Positions 1-8,406 are shown, counted from the first letter of the stretch. The stretch: 64,000 nt of DNA from Lachnospiraceae bacterium JLR.KK002 (GCA_036941025.1 JAYMNP010000001.1:1178001-1242000), one strand, 5' to 3'. The notes: a model not told the origin generated them from the letters alone. A program made the numbers and translations.

Positions 1-633
1 GCCGATGATCTGGCAAAGGAGTCCAATATACAGGTGGAGTTTAAGAAGGACAATTCCACTGCCTGGGGGGCTTCCCGGATTTTAAATCAGGGCGATGACT
101 GGTATCTGATACTGACCTTCCAGAATTCTGCCATTCGCTTTGCTGCGGACCGCTATCTGGATGTGAAGCTGCTGCTGTCAGATACCAATGGACTGAAAAT
201 ACCAAACACAGCTCTGACGAAAAAAGATTTCTTTCTCATTCCCAAAGATTTTCTCACCAAAGGCGGAGATGACGGGAACAGCGGCGTTACGCGTCAGTAT
301 CAGGATGATAATGGCAAGATCATTATGGAATTTACAGAAGTTGCGATTGCAGAAGAAACAGAAAACAGATACTATATTGCAGCTTCCGCCCTGGAAAAGG
401 GGGATATTCTGATAAAATCAGATTCCAGTGAGAAATTTACCCTGTCAGAAACAGAGTCTCTGCCAGGAGTCTTTAATATTAACAGAGGTTATGCGGTATT
501 TCGTAAAGTGGAAATCCTGTTTCAGAATCAGGAATATACCATTGTAGATACAGGAACCAGTTATGGAATTTCCCTTTACGATCACATAGCGCTGGAAGCC
601 TCAGCCATCAGAGAAAATGAGATTATACGGTAA
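1..633 (+). CDS. HlyD-like efflux/membrane-fusion adaptor, C-terminal part (5' end outside window)
   Basis: The frame is open from base 1, so the true start lies upstream; a GTG at 34 is only an internal codon. About 210 C-terminal residues are visible. They are beta-rich with no membrane segment, and end in a pattern (GISLYDHIALEASAIRENE) like the last barrel of Gram-positive HlyD/RND-type membrane-fusion proteins that often precede yggS-sepF in Clostridia. Such proteins sit outside the membrane and link an exporter to the wall space. The assignment rests on this weak terminal pattern and on synteny; a cell-wall or division-associated protein of unknown role is the alternative. The next gene starts 23 bases downstream, so they may share a transcript. 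Confidence 0.5.
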   Translation, partial: ADDLAKESNIQVEFKKDNSTAWGASRILNQGDDWYLILTFQNSAIRFAADRYLDVKLLLSDTNGLKIPNTALTKKDFFLIPKDFLTKGGDDGNSGVTRQYQDDNGKIIMEFTEVAIAEETENRYYIAASALEKGDILIKSDSSEKFTLSETESLPGVFNINRGYAVFRKVEILFQNQEYTIVDTGTSYGISLYDHIALEASAIRENEIIR

Positions 634-656
634 GCTGCCGCAGGAGGATATATGGT

Positions 657-1364
657 ATGGTAAAAGAGAATTTATTACAGGTACAGGAAAATATCAGAAA
701 AGCATGTGAGAAGTCCGGCAGAAGTCCGGAGGAAGTTACCCTGATTGCAGTCAGCAAGACAAAGCCTGTTCCCATGCTGGAGGAAGCCTATGAAGCCGGA
801 AGCCGGGAATTCGGAGAAAATAAAGTGCAGGAGATTATGGACAAATATCCGGTTCTGCCTTCTGACATTCACTGGCATATGATTGGACACCTCCAGAGAA
901 ACAAGGTAAAATATATTGTGGACAAGGTATGTCTGATTCATTCTGTGGATTCCCTGCGTCTGGCAGAGGAAATCAGCGCACAGGCAGAAAAGAAGCAGGT
1001 GGAAGTGGATATTCTGGTGGAAGTTAATATTGCCCAGGAGGAAAGCAAGTTTGGAATTTCCAGAGAAGAAGCCTTCCGGCTTGTGGAAGAAATTGCCAGA
1101 CTTCCTCATATCCACATCAAAGGCCTTATGACAATTGCTCCCTTTGTGGAGAATCCGGAAGACAATCGGGAATATTTTCATCAAATCCGGCAATTATCTG
1201 TTGACATAATGCGGAAAAACATTGATAATGTAAGTATGTCTGTGCTTTCTATGGGCATGACAGGTGACTACATGGTAGCCATAGAAGAAGGGGCCACCAT
1301 GGTTCGTGTTGGAACAGGTATTTTTGGCGAGCGGAATTATCCGAAAACCTGTGAAACTGATTAA
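657..1364 (+). CDS. yggS: YggS/YlmE family pyridoxal-phosphate homeostasis protein
   Basis: 235 residues, the usual length for this PLP-binding single-domain barrel, which lacks the second domain of alanine racemase and is thought to buffer PLP and balance amino acids in the cytosol. The PLP lysine lies in AVSKTKP (Lys34). Other family blocks are HWHMIGHLQRNKVKYI, the VNIAQEESKFG segment and the phosphate-binding end MVRVGTGIFGERNY. An AGGAGG about ten bases before ATG 657 fixes the start. It is followed after 12 bases by sepF, the same order as ylmE-sepF-ylmH in Bacillus, so it probably belongs to that transcript. Confidence 0.95.
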   Translation: MVKENLLQVQENIRKACEKSGRSPEEVTLIAVSKTKPVPMLEEAYEAGSREFGENKVQEIMDKYPVLPSDIHWHMIGHLQRNKVKYIVDKVCLIHSVDSLRLAEEISAQAEKKQVEVDILVEVNIAQEESKFGISREEAFRLVEEIARLPHIHIKGLMTIAPFVENPEDNREYFHQIRQLSVDIMRKNIDNVSMSVLSMGMTGDYMVAIEEGATMVRVGTGIFGERNYPKTCETD

Positions 1365-1376
1365 AGGGAGACTATT

Positions 1377-1895
1377 ATGGGAATGCTGGATAAATTTTTA
1401 GATGTTATGAGATTGAATTCAGACGACGATGATTTTTACGATGACGATTACTATGATGACGATTATGAAGAAGAAAAGCCTAAACGGAAGAGCTTTCTGA
1501 AGGAAAAAGATACGGAAGATGAGGAAGATGATTTTGAAGAAAAACGTCCGCGTCCGGTAAAAACGCCGAAGGTAACGCCTATGCGCCCTTCCAAAAGGCA
1601 GGCAAACGGCATGGAAGTATGCGTCATCAAGCCCACCACAGTAGAAGATGCACGGGAAATTACAGAGACCTTGCTGCTGAACAGAACCGTTGTATTGAAT
1701 GTGGAAGGGCTGGATGTGGATATTGCCCAGCGTATTATTGATTTCACTTCCGGTTCCTGTTTTGCCATCAGCGGAAATCTCCAGAAAATTTCCAATTACA
1801 TATTTATCATTACGCCGCCCAATGTGGATATTTCCGGTGATTTTGCCAATATTATGGATGCCTTTGACGTACCTGCCATCCAGAGGGATTTTTAG
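1377..1895 (+). CDS. sepF: Cell division protein SepF
   Basis: 172 residues. SepF bundles FtsZ filaments and ties the Z ring to the membrane. The N-terminal stretch MGMLDKFLDVMRL is the amphipathic membrane-binding helix. Residues about 15-75 are a very acidic then basic linker, with runs of Asp and Lys/Arg. The C-terminal 90 residues are the conserved SepF core, with VCVIKPTTVEDAREI and a GSCFAISGNLQKIS block. GGGAG lies just before the start. It sits between yggS and ylmH, the standard division cluster. Nothing in it looks damaged. Confidence 0.95.
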   Translation: MGMLDKFLDVMRLNSDDDDFYDDDYYDDDYEEEKPKRKSFLKEKDTEDEEDDFEEKRPRPVKTPKVTPMRPSKRQANGMEVCVIKPTTVEDAREITETLLLNRTVVLNVEGLDVDIAQRIIDFTSGSCFAISGNLQKISNYIFIITPPNVDISGDFANIMDAFDVPAIQRDF

Positions 1896-1898
1896 AAA

Positions 1899-2660
1899 AT
1901 GGCAGAGATGACAAGGGACGAAAAATTACTGGCGAAACGTTTTATTGATTTATCCAGACAGGCACAGCAGAAAAACATCGTTGTATTCAGTGAATTTTTA
2001 AACTTAAACGAATTGAATATTTTCCGCCGCCAGGGTCCTGAACTCTGCTGCGACTTTGCATTGTCCGGCGGATATGAATTAAGTGAGCGTCAGATGATTG
2101 CATTTATACCTGATGCTCTTTGTTATACCTGGAATTTTCCCATATCCTGTTTGAAAATCACACCAGTAAATAAAAAATTTGCTGAAGAATTAAGTCATCG
2201 GGATGTACTTGGAAGTCTGATGAATCTTGGACTTGAGCGTTCCAGACTGGGGGACATTCTGGTGGATGAGCAGGAGATTTACGTGTTCTGCCATGAAAAG
2301 AATGCAGCGTATATTATGGAAGAACTTACCCGGATACGCCATACCACGGTCTGTACGGAACGGACGGAACCTGGGGAAATTTCTCCGGAGCCGAAAAAAG
2401 AAGCCGGAGAGGGAATCATAACTTCCAATCGTCTGGACAGCGTAATTGCCTGTCTCTGCAGAATATCCCGTTCTCAGGCAAGCCAGTGGATTCGCAGCGG
2501 CCGGGTGTTTATCAATAACAGGGAAATCCTTCAGATTACTTATGAATGCAGGGAACAGGATTTGATTTCCGTGCGTTCTATGGGGAGATTCCGATTTCTG
2601 GGCTGCCGGGGAGAGACACGGAAAGGACGCATGAAAATACAGTATGAAAAATATATTTAG
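1899..2660 (+). CDS. ylmH: YlmH family RNA-binding S4-domain protein
   Basis: 253 residues. YlmH proteins have an N-terminal ylmH-specific domain and a C-terminal S4 RNA-binding domain. Here the S4 domain is about residues 175-245 (SNRLDSVIACLCRISRSQAS, then IRSGRVFINNREI). In Bacillus YlmH has been tied to rescue of stalled ribosomes and to the division cluster. The start lies four bases after the sepF stop, so the two are co-transcribed and probably coupled. In many relatives a divIVA gene follows, but here aroB follows directly. Confidence 0.9.
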   Translation: MAEMTRDEKLLAKRFIDLSRQAQQKNIVVFSEFLNLNELNIFRRQGPELCCDFALSGGYELSERQMIAFIPDALCYTWNFPISCLKITPVNKKFAEELSHRDVLGSLMNLGLERSRLGDILVDEQEIYVFCHEKNAAYIMEELTRIRHTTVCTERTEPGEISPEPKKEAGEGIITSNRLDSVIACLCRISRSQASQWIRSGRVFINNREILQITYECREQDLISVRSMGRFRFLGCRGETRKGRMKIQYEKYI

Positions 2661-2668
2661 ATTGAGGA

Positions 2669-3766
2669 ATGATTATGGGAAAAACAATAACAGTCTCTTA
2701 TGAAGGAAAACCATGTTACAATATTGAAATTCAGCCGGATTTCCGTCTGCTTCCGGAACAGTTAAAAGGACTTGGATACGGCAGGAACCGGGCATGTATT
2801 ATTACCGAATCCAATGTGGCAGGCTGGTACCTGGAGGAAGTGAAATCACTTCTGGAGCCGGTTTTTTCCTGCTGTACTTCCTTTGTATTTGAAGCGGGAG
2901 AGGCCAGTAAAAACACAGATACGGTAGGAGCGATTTATCACCATCTGATTCAGAATGCCTTTGACCGGAAAGACGTTTTAATTGCCCTGGGCGGGGGAGT
3001 GGTGGGGGATATGGCCGGATTTGCGGCAGCCACTTATCTGCGAGGTATTGATTTTGTGCAGGTTCCCACTTCTCTGCTGGCCCAGACGGACAGCAGCATT
3101 GGCGGAAAAACGGGCGTGGATTTTCAGCAGTATAAAAATATGGTAGGGGCTTTTTACATGCCCCGGCTGGTCTATATGAACATCTCCACTCTGAAAACAC
3201 TGCCCGAACGTCAGTTTATTGCCGGAATGGCTGAAATAATCAAACACGGATTTATCAAAGACAGCAATTATACGGAGTTTATCCGCAGCCGCAGCCAGGA
3301 AATCCGAATGCAGGATTATCCTGTTATGGAGGAAATGATTTACAGGAGCTGCCGGATTAAAGGGGATGTGGTGGAGCGGGATCCAAAAGAACAGGGAGAA
3401 CGCGCACTTTTAAATTTCGGTCACACCATTGGCCATGCCATCGAAAAATTGTCTGACTTTTCCTTATGCCATGGAGAATGCGTGGCCCTTGGCATGGTAA
3501 GCGCCGGTTATATTTCCTGTCGGAAAGGCACAGTTTCACCGGGGCAGTTTGAGGAATTAAAAGCCATTCTGCAAAATTACGGACTTCCCGTATCCCTTTC
3601 CGATTTTTCTCACAGTCCGGAAGAGATTCTTGCAGCCACAAAACTGGATAAAAAAATGGAATCCGGAAAAATAAAATTTATTCTGCTGAAAACACTGGGA
3701 GAATCTTATATTACAAAGGATTTGACGGATTCTGAGATTTTAGAAGGGATAAGATATATTTTATGA
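2669..3766 (+). CDS. aroB: 3-dehydroquinate synthase
   Basis: 365 residues, normal length. The enzyme converts DAHP to 3-dehydroquinate, the second step of the shikimate pathway, using NAD and a metal ion. The NAD-binding block GGGVVGDMAGFAAATYLRG and the metal-binding segments MAEIIKHGFI and LNFGHTIGHAIE are all intact. Its start is eight bases after the ylmH stop. It overlaps lspA by four bases (ATGA), so it is embedded in the division/lspA transcript rather than in an aromatic operon. Confidence 0.97.
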   Translation: MIMGKTITVSYEGKPCYNIEIQPDFRLLPEQLKGLGYGRNRACIITESNVAGWYLEEVKSLLEPVFSCCTSFVFEAGEASKNTDTVGAIYHHLIQNAFDRKDVLIALGGGVVGDMAGFAAATYLRGIDFVQVPTSLLAQTDSSIGGKTGVDFQQYKNMVGAFYMPRLVYMNISTLKTLPERQFIAGMAEIIKHGFIKDSNYTEFIRSRSQEIRMQDYPVMEEMIYRSCRIKGDVVERDPKEQGERALLNFGHTIGHAIEKLSDFSLCHGECVALGMVSAGYISCRKGTVSPGQFEELKAILQNYGLPVSLSDFSHSPEEILAATKLDKKMESGKIKFILLKTLGESYITKDLTDSEILEGIRYIL

Positions 3767-4302
3767 ATGCGAAAAAGCGAAAAAGCTGTATCCTCTATGC
3801 AGTCAGCACTGTGTTGCTGCTGATGCTGGACCAGGTAACCAAATATCTGGCGGTCATCCATTTAAAGGACGGCAGTTCCTTTGTCCTGATTCCGGACGTA
3901 TTTCAGCTTCACTACCTGGAGAACCGGGGTGCGGCATTTGGCCTGATGCAGGGTCAGAAGCCGTGGTTTGTAATCAGTACGCTGCTTATGCTTATGCTGA
4001 TGGTTCTGGTATATTTCCGGATTCCCATGGATAAAAAGTATCGCTGGCTCCGGTTTATTCTGGTTCTTCTGACAGCGGGGGCTCTGGGAAACCTGGTGGA
4101 TCGGCTGCGTCTGAATTATGTGATAGATTTCTTTTATTTTGAGCTGATAAACTTTCCTATTTTCAATGTGGCTGACATTTATGTTACGGTGGGAATGGGA
4201 CTTTTGCTGATACTGGTTCTTTTCTATTATAAAGAAGAAGAACTGGAAATGCTCTGGCCTTTCCGCAGGAAGAAAGATAAGTCAGAAGAAGGGCAGCAGT
4301 AA
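3763..4302 (+). CDS. lspA: Lipoprotein signal peptidase (signal peptidase II)
   Basis: 179 residues with four hydrophobic segments. LspA cleaves the signal peptide from diacylglyceryl-modified prolipoproteins in the membrane. The conserved NRGAAFGL block and the two aspartate-bearing catalytic segments GNLVDRLRL and FNVADIYVTVG are present. The charged C-terminal tail is a common extension. Translation is probably coupled to aroB through the ATGA overlap. rluD follows 14 bases later, the usual lspA-rluD pairing of Firmicutes. Confidence 0.96.
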   Translation: MNAKKRKSCILYAVSTVLLLMLDQVTKYLAVIHLKDGSSFVLIPDVFQLHYLENRGAAFGLMQGQKPWFVISTLLMLMLMVLVYFRIPMDKKYRWLRFILVLLTAGALGNLVDRLRLNYVIDFFYFELINFPIFNVADIYVTVGMGLLLILVLFYYKEEELEMLWPFRRKKDKSEEGQQ

Positions 4303-4316
4303 CAGGAGGCAAAATA

Positions 4317-5249
4317 ATGGAGGATTTTTTTCCTGAAAACGCGGAGAAATTTGAGGTGAATCCGGAACAGACCGGAGAACGTCTGGATAAATTTCTGTCC
4401 GAAGTCTGCAAAGATTCCTCACGCTCTTTTCTTCAGAAACTGATAAAAGAAGGTCAGGTGCTTGTAAACAGGGAACCCCAGAAAGCCAGTTACCGGGTAA
4501 CGGAGCAGGATGTGGTTCACCTTACCATTCCTCCGGCCCAGGAACCGGAACTTCTTCCGGAGCCCATTCCCCTGGACGTCCTCTATGAGGATGATGACCT
4601 TCTGGTGGTAAATAAACCAAAAGGGATGGTAGTACATCCTTCAGCAGGCCATGATTCCGGCACTCTGGTGAACGCAGTGATGTATCACTGCAGAGACAGC
4701 CTTTCTGGTATCAATGGCCATATCCGGCCCGGTATTGTACATCGGATTGATATGGATACCACTGGAGCTCTGATTGTCTGTAAAAATGACAATGCCCATA
4801 TCAGAATTGCAGAACAGATTAAGGAGCATTCCGTGACAAGGCGTTACCTTGGAATTGTGAAGGGGATTGTGAAACAGGATACAGGAACCATTGAAACTAC
4901 GGTTGGACGCCATCCGATTGAGCGTAAAAAGATGGCAGTGAACGTGGTGAATGGCAGGAGAGCAGTGACTCATTACAGAGTTCTCCAGCGGTTTTCCAGA
5001 CACACGTATATGGAATTTGAACTGGAAACAGGGCGTACCCATCAGATTCGTGTCCATATGGCCAGCATGGGCCATCCCCTTCTGGGAGACAGTCTCTATG
5101 GAAATGGGAAGAATCCCTGGCATCTGCAGGGGCAGACATTACATGCGGCAGTCACAGGATTTATTCACCCCACTACCGGGGCATATCTTGAAATAGCAGC
5201 TCCGCTGCCGGAATATTTCAGGCAGCTCCTTCAGAAGAACCAGCTCTGA
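4317..5249 (+). CDS. rluD: RluD-type 23S rRNA pseudouridine synthase
   Basis: 310 residues. An N-terminal S4 domain (about residues 15-75, RLDKFLSEVCKDSSRSFLQK) precedes the RluA-type catalytic domain. The catalytic Asp is in HRIDMDTTGALIV (Asp145); the usual form is HRLDKDTSG, so this is a mild variant. The RTHQIRVHM block is intact. It modifies uridines of large-subunit rRNA. The start has AGGAGG upstream. It is the last gene of the yggS-to-rluD transcript; a new promoter lies just past its stop. Confidence 0.93.
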   Translation: MEDFFPENAEKFEVNPEQTGERLDKFLSEVCKDSSRSFLQKLIKEGQVLVNREPQKASYRVTEQDVVHLTIPPAQEPELLPEPIPLDVLYEDDDLLVVNKPKGMVVHPSAGHDSGTLVNAVMYHCRDSLSGINGHIRPGIVHRIDMDTTGALIVCKNDNAHIRIAEQIKEHSVTRRYLGIVKGIVKQDTGTIETTVGRHPIERKKMAVNVVNGRRAVTHYRVLQRFSRHTYMEFELETGRTHQIRVHMASMGHPLLGDSLYGNGKNPWHLQGQTLHAAVTGFIHPTTGAYLEIAAPLPEYFRQLLQKNQL

Positions 5250-5256
5250 AACCGTA

Positions 5257-5285
5257 TATACATTTTGCCGGGATTGTGATATAAT
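5257..5285 (+). promoter_or_regulatory. Predicted SigA promoter for the cytidylate-kinase-like gene
   Basis: TATACA (5257-5262), a 17-base spacer and a perfect TATAAT (5280-5285). The start point would fall near 5292, so the following tandem repeats would be transcribed as a leader of roughly 210 bases before the ATG at 5504. Confidence 0.5.
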
Positions 5286-5286
5286 A

Positions 5287-5422
5287 TGCCTTGAAGAGGG
5301 ACCCATCGTTTGCCTTGAGGAGGGACCCATCGTTTGCCTTGAGGAGGGACCCATCGGAGATGGGAGGAGACCTGAAGGCAGATGGGAGGAGACCTGAAGG
5401 CAGATGGGAGGAGACCTGAAGG
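5287..5422. repeat. Two back-to-back short tandem repeats forming palindromes
   Basis: First block: a 24-base unit beginning TGCCTTGA and ending ACCCATCGTT, nearly three copies (5287-5310, 5311-5334, 5335-5356). Second block: a 22-base unit containing GATGGGAGGAGACC, three copies (5357-5378, 5379-5400, 5401-5422). The two units are partly complementary: CCCATC pairs with GATGGG across a three-base loop at the block border, and TGCCTT pairs with AAGGCA further out. The leader RNA could therefore fold into alternative hairpins. A single related copy lies at 20701-20726. Confidence 0.85.
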
Positions 5423-5503
5423 CTGAACAGGAAGGAATCCTGAAGGCTTCGAAAAAATGACATATTGGACTGATGACAGAACAAATGGAAAGGTGGTATA
5501 TGT

Positions 5504-6148
5504 ATGGAACAATTTGTAATTACAATTGGACGGGAGTTTGGCAGCGGCGGTCTGGATGTGGGACGGATGCTCTCGGATAAATTAAATGTAAAATGCTATG
5601 ACAAGGAATTACTTTCCATGGCTGCAAAAGAAAGCGGATTATGTCAGGAAATTTTTGAAAATCACGATGAAAAGCCCACCAGCAGTTTCCTCTATTCACT
5701 GGTTATGGATACTTATTCTGTCAGCGGGTACACATCTGCGCCTTTTCTGGATATGCCCCTGAATCATAAAGTTTTTCTGGCGCAGTTTGATGCGATTAAG
5801 AATCTTGCCAGAAAGGAGTCCTGCATTATTGTAGGCCGCTGTGCAGATTATGCACTGGCAGAACATCCCAATTGTATCAATGTCTTTATCCATGCGGATA
5901 TGGAATTCCGTATTGACCATATTATGAAGACTTTCGACCTTTCAAGAGAAAAGGCTACGGACATGATACATAAAACAGATAAGAAACGCGCAAGCTATTA
6001 TAACTATTATTCCAGCAAAAAATGGGGAGATTCCAGAAGCTATCATCTGACTCTGGACAGCAGCCAGCTTGGACTTCAGGGCTGCGGAGAGATGATTCTG
6101 AACTATATGGATATACGGAAAAAATATAAAATTCAATCATCTTCCTGA
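5504..6148 (+). CDS. Cytidylate kinase-like family protein
   Basis: 214 residues. The N-terminus FVITIGREFGSGGLDVGRML is a P-loop with the GREFGSGG form typical of the cytidylate-kinase-like family (Pfam Cytidylate_kin2) common in Clostridia; IIVGRCADYAL is another family block. Its substrate is not established; family membership suggests NMP phosphorylation. It differs from true Cmk in lacking the usual CMP-binding insert. AAGGTGG precedes the start. It has its own predicted promoter and a repeat-rich leader. Its last 16 bases overlap the convergent recombinase gene. Confidence 0.85.
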   Translation: MEQFVITIGREFGSGGLDVGRMLSDKLNVKCYDKELLSMAAKESGLCQEIFENHDEKPTSSFLYSLVMDTYSVSGYTSAPFLDMPLNHKVFLAQFDAIKNLARKESCIIVGRCADYALAEHPNCINVFIHADMEFRIDHIMKTFDLSREKATDMIHKTDKKRASYYNYYSSKKWGDSRSYHLTLDSSQLGLQGCGEMILNYMDIRKKYKIQSSS

Positions 6149-7197
6149 AAGATACTTCCGGAGAATTTCCCTGCAAGTTTGCGGCGTTCATCGTCAATGG
6201 CCGCGTAGTGCTGGCGTGTGGTTTCAACACTTTTATGGCCCAGTGCATCGGCTACCAGATAAATGTCGCCTGTTTCTTTATAAAGATTCGTCCCATAGGT
6301 GCTGCGCAGCTTGTGGGGCGTAATTTTTTTGCTGATTTTAGCTGCGTCCGTATATTTCTTTACCAGTTTTTCTACGGCACGGGTAGTCAGCCTGCTGTAT
6401 TTCAGGGAGAGAAACAGTGCGTTTTCATGTTCCGGCAATGCTTTTTCCGCCAGAATGGGGCGTTCCAGCTCCAGATAATCCAACAATGCATTGCTTACTT
6501 CTTCGCCGAAGTAAACCATGGATTCATTCCCTCCTTTTCGTACCACCCGCATACCATAATGTTTAAAACTTACATCATTGACGTCCAGTCCCACACATTC
6601 CGATACACGAATACCTGTTCCGAGCAGCAGAGTCAGAATAGCAATATCCCGGTATTTTGTTTTCTGATGGGAGGCGAGCTGCCTGGCAGTAAGAGAACTT
6701 CCGTGTTCCACTGCGGAAATCAGTTCCGCAACTTCGTCTTTATCGAGACGGATAATATTTTCTTTATGCTTTTTCGGTGTTTCTATCATGGAAGGTGCGT
6801 TTGTCTTAATAAATTCCTTTTTAAAATAATAGTTATACATGGTACGGATAGCGGAGAGCTTACGGGATTTTCCTTTTTCTCCGTTGGTAACAGCCTGCCC
6901 GTCTCTTTTTTCATAATAAGACAGGTATGCCAGGTATTCCTCAATATCCACCGGGGTCATTTCATCCAGTACGGATATGGGGATATCGTGCATGGGCATT
7001 CTGGCATATACGGGATTATTTTCCTGTATAAATTCAAAAAAAATACGAATATCATATCCATAGGATAATCTGGTTCTGGATGCTGTATTTCTGGTATCCA
7101 GATATCGGAAAAAATCTCCGCAGAATTTTGGAAGTTCTTTTAATAATCCCTGAAGTTTGCGCTTATTTTCCAGATTAATTTTTTCCACGTAATCCAT
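6133..7197 (-). CDS. Tyrosine recombinase / site-specific integrase
   Basis: 354 residues. An N-terminal SAM-like core-binding domain (about residues 20-125) precedes the catalytic domain. All six catalytic positions are present: Arg197 (GTGIRVSE), Lys221 (RKGGNE), His295 and Arg298 (HKLRSTY), His321 (LGHKS) and Tyr331 (TRQHY). It resembles chromosomal XerC/XerD-like recombinases of Lachnospiraceae located near lexA more than phage integrases, and no mobile element is evident beside it. AAAGGA precedes the start. A perfect inverted repeat lies upstream at 7321-7362. Whether it is a dimer-resolution Xer or serves another role is not decided by the sequence. Confidence 0.9.
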   Translation of the reverse strand: MDYVEKINLENKRKLQGLLKELPKFCGDFFRYLDTRNTASRTRLSYGYDIRIFFEFIQENNPVYARMPMHDIPISVLDEMTPVDIEEYLAYLSYYEKRDGQAVTNGEKGKSRKLSAIRTMYNYYFKKEFIKTNAPSMIETPKKHKENIIRLDKDEVAELISAVEHGSSLTARQLASHQKTKYRDIAILTLLLGTGIRVSECVGLDVNDVSFKHYGMRVVRKGGNESMVYFGEEVSNALLDYLELERPILAEKALPEHENALFLSLKYSRLTTRAVEKLVKKYTDAAKISKKITPHKLRSTYGTNLYKETGDIYLVADALGHKSVETTRQHYAAIDDERRKLAGKFSGSIFQEDD

Positions 7198-7320
7198 GAA
7201 AAATCCTTTCTTTTATATTATTAACAGTTTACAGAATTCGGTCCCGGCAAATGTTCTATCTGTAAAAAATCAGGAGCCGCTGCAAACAGGGAACGATGTA
7301 TTGGTTGTCTGAAATGTTCC

Positions 7321-7362
7321 ATATATCAGTTCGTAAAATCAACATTTCGCGAACTGATATAT
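7321..7362. repeat. Perfect 13-bp inverted repeat between dtd and the recombinase gene
   Basis: ATATATCAGTTCG (7321-7333) and its exact complement (7350-7362) flank 16 bases. The right arm overlaps the dtd stop codon. No U-tract follows, so it is a poor intrinsic terminator, although it may still end dtd transcripts. The arm length resembles tyrosine-recombinase binding sites, but the spacer is longer than the usual 6-8 bases. Confidence 0.7.
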
Positions 7363-7823
7363 CAGGAAGCGCTGTGTACTATTTCTTCTGAATCCAGCAG
7401 AATGGTAAAGGGTCCGTCGTTCAATAAAGAAATTTTCATGTCAGCTCCGAAAACTCCGGTTTCCACTACCGAAATCTGTTTTCTGCATTCAGATATAATG
7501 TATTCATATAATTCTCTGGCCAGTTCCGGATGACCGGCTTTGGTAAAGGAAGGCCGATTGCCTTTTTTGCAGTCAGCATATAATGTAAATTGCGAAATCA
7601 GCAATAATTCACCGGATATATCCTGAAGAGACAGATTTGTCTTTCCCTGTTCATCGCTGAAAATCCGCATACCAGTCAGTTTCCGAATCATCTTATCTGC
7701 AATTTCACGGGTATCCTGATGGCTGATTCCGATAAATACCAGAAATCCGTTTCCAATTTTCCCGATGGTTTCCTGTTCAACTGTTACCTGAGCTTCTGTG
7801 ACGCGTTGAATGATAAATCGCAT
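7362..7823 (-). CDS. dtd: D-aminoacyl-tRNA deacylase
   Basis: 153 residues from the ATG at 7823. This start is chosen because GGAGG lies seven bases upstream and the family begins [16 protein letters not shown]; a longer frame to 7958 has no family similarity. Dtd hydrolyses D-amino acids mischarged on tRNA. Signature segments are [18 protein letters not shown] (the family SQFTL motif) and the C-terminal [11 protein letters not shown] (a variant of the NxGPVT motif). It stands between the LysM gene and the recombinase, on the same strand as both. Confidence 0.95.
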   Translation of the reverse strand: MRFIIQRVTEAQVTVEQETIGKIGNGFLVFIGISHQDTREIADKMIRKLTGMRIFSDEQGKTNLSLQDISGELLLISQFTLYADCKKGNRPSFTKAGHPELARELYEYIISECRKQISVVETGVFGADMKISLLNDGPFTILLDSEEIVHSAS

Positions 7824-7899
7824 ATTAATTGCCTCCATTACAGCTTTGTGTACGCTATTCACTATTATAGCTCTGTGAAAAGGAAAATACAAGAAATAG

Positions 7900-8265
7900 T
7901 TACGGGATATAATATGGTACAAGCAGAAATTTTCCCGCATGAATCTCATCGCTGCCAAGGCCGTTTAGAGATTTAATATCTCTTACATATTCCTGAATAC
8001 TGTCATAGTCATCTGTCATATATTCCGAGGCAATGCTCCAGAGACTGTCGCCGGACTTTATTTCAATGCTTGTGTAGGACTTGAAGCCTGTGTCTGTTTC
8101 TGCTGCTTTCGGGCTTTTTCCCTGGAACAGAAGAATTCCTGCAAAAATACAGCAGACAAGAGAAATTCCTGCAGTAAGAAGAATCTTCTTATTTCTGTGC
8201 TGCCGGATTTTTATATACTGAAAAACCCTTTCTGATAAGGCCATACCTGTTCTGCTGTATTTCAT
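7900..8265 (-). CDS. LysM protein, YneA-like SOS division inhibitor
   Basis: 121 residues from ATG 8265, with GGAGG eight bases upstream. The order is a basic cytosolic N-terminus, one membrane helix ([20 protein letters not shown], about residues 30-50), a linker and a LysM domain ([17 protein letters not shown] to [10 protein letters not shown]). This is the YneA architecture: a membrane-anchored wall-binding protein that blocks division during DNA damage. It is divergent from lexA, with a LexA box sitting over its start point, as for yneA-lexA in Bacillus. The function is inferred from architecture and position. Confidence 0.85.
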   Translation of the reverse strand: MKYSRTGMALSERVFQYIKIRQHRNKKILLTAGISLVCCIFAGILLFQGKSPKAAETDTGFKSYTSIEIKSGDSLWSIASEYMTDDYDSIQEYVRDIKSLNGLGSDEIHAGKFLLVPYYIP

Positions 8266-8296
8266 AATTTCTTCCCTCCAATCCGAACACATATTC

Positions 8297-8310
8297 CGAA
8301 CATTTGTTTA
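8297..8310. promoter_or_regulatory. LexA (SOS) box over the yneA-like start site
   Basis: CGAACATTTGTTTA matches the Gram-positive SOS box CGAACN4GTTC in all but the last positions. It lies immediately downstream of the -10 of the yneA-like promoter. A weaker half match (GAACATATATTT, 8328-8339) lies in that promoter's spacer. Confidence 0.8.
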
Positions 8311-8315
8311 TACAG

Positions 8316-8344
8316 ATTATAAATGAAGAACATATATTTGTCAA
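8316..8344 (-). promoter_or_regulatory. Consensus SigA promoter of the yneA-like gene
   Basis: On the minus strand: TTGACA (8344-8339), 17-base spacer, TATAAT (8321-8316), a full consensus match. Such a strong promoter with a LexA box at the start point fits a gene held off by LexA and strongly induced on DNA damage. Confidence 0.85.
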
Positions 8345-8365
8345 GAAAATTCAAGAACAGATTTT

Positions 8366-8406
8366 CGGAATATGTGTTTGCATTTCGGAGAAATCTGTGT
8401 TAAGAT
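8366..8406 (+). promoter_or_regulatory. lexA promoter with overlapping LexA box
   Basis: TTTGCA (8377-8382), an 18-base spacer and TAAGAT (8401-8406). The -35 overlaps a second SOS-box-like sequence, GAATATGTGTTT (8368-8379), which matches GAACN4GTTC at six of eight fixed positions. This fits autoregulation of lexA. Confidence 0.65.

Noticed and set aside
5287..5422. CRISPR-like array
   Set aside because: Units follow one another directly with no spacers and are only 22-24 bases; no cas gene is present.
6133..7197. Tyrosine recombinase as sign of a prophage or integrative element near 6 kb
   Set aside because: Flanking genes are all chromosomal (rluD, dtd, lexA) and no cargo, att repeats or structural genes are nearby.
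7362..7958. Longer dtd frame starting at 7958
   Set aside because: The first 45 residues have no similarity to Dtd, and a good ribosome binding site precedes the ATG at 7823.
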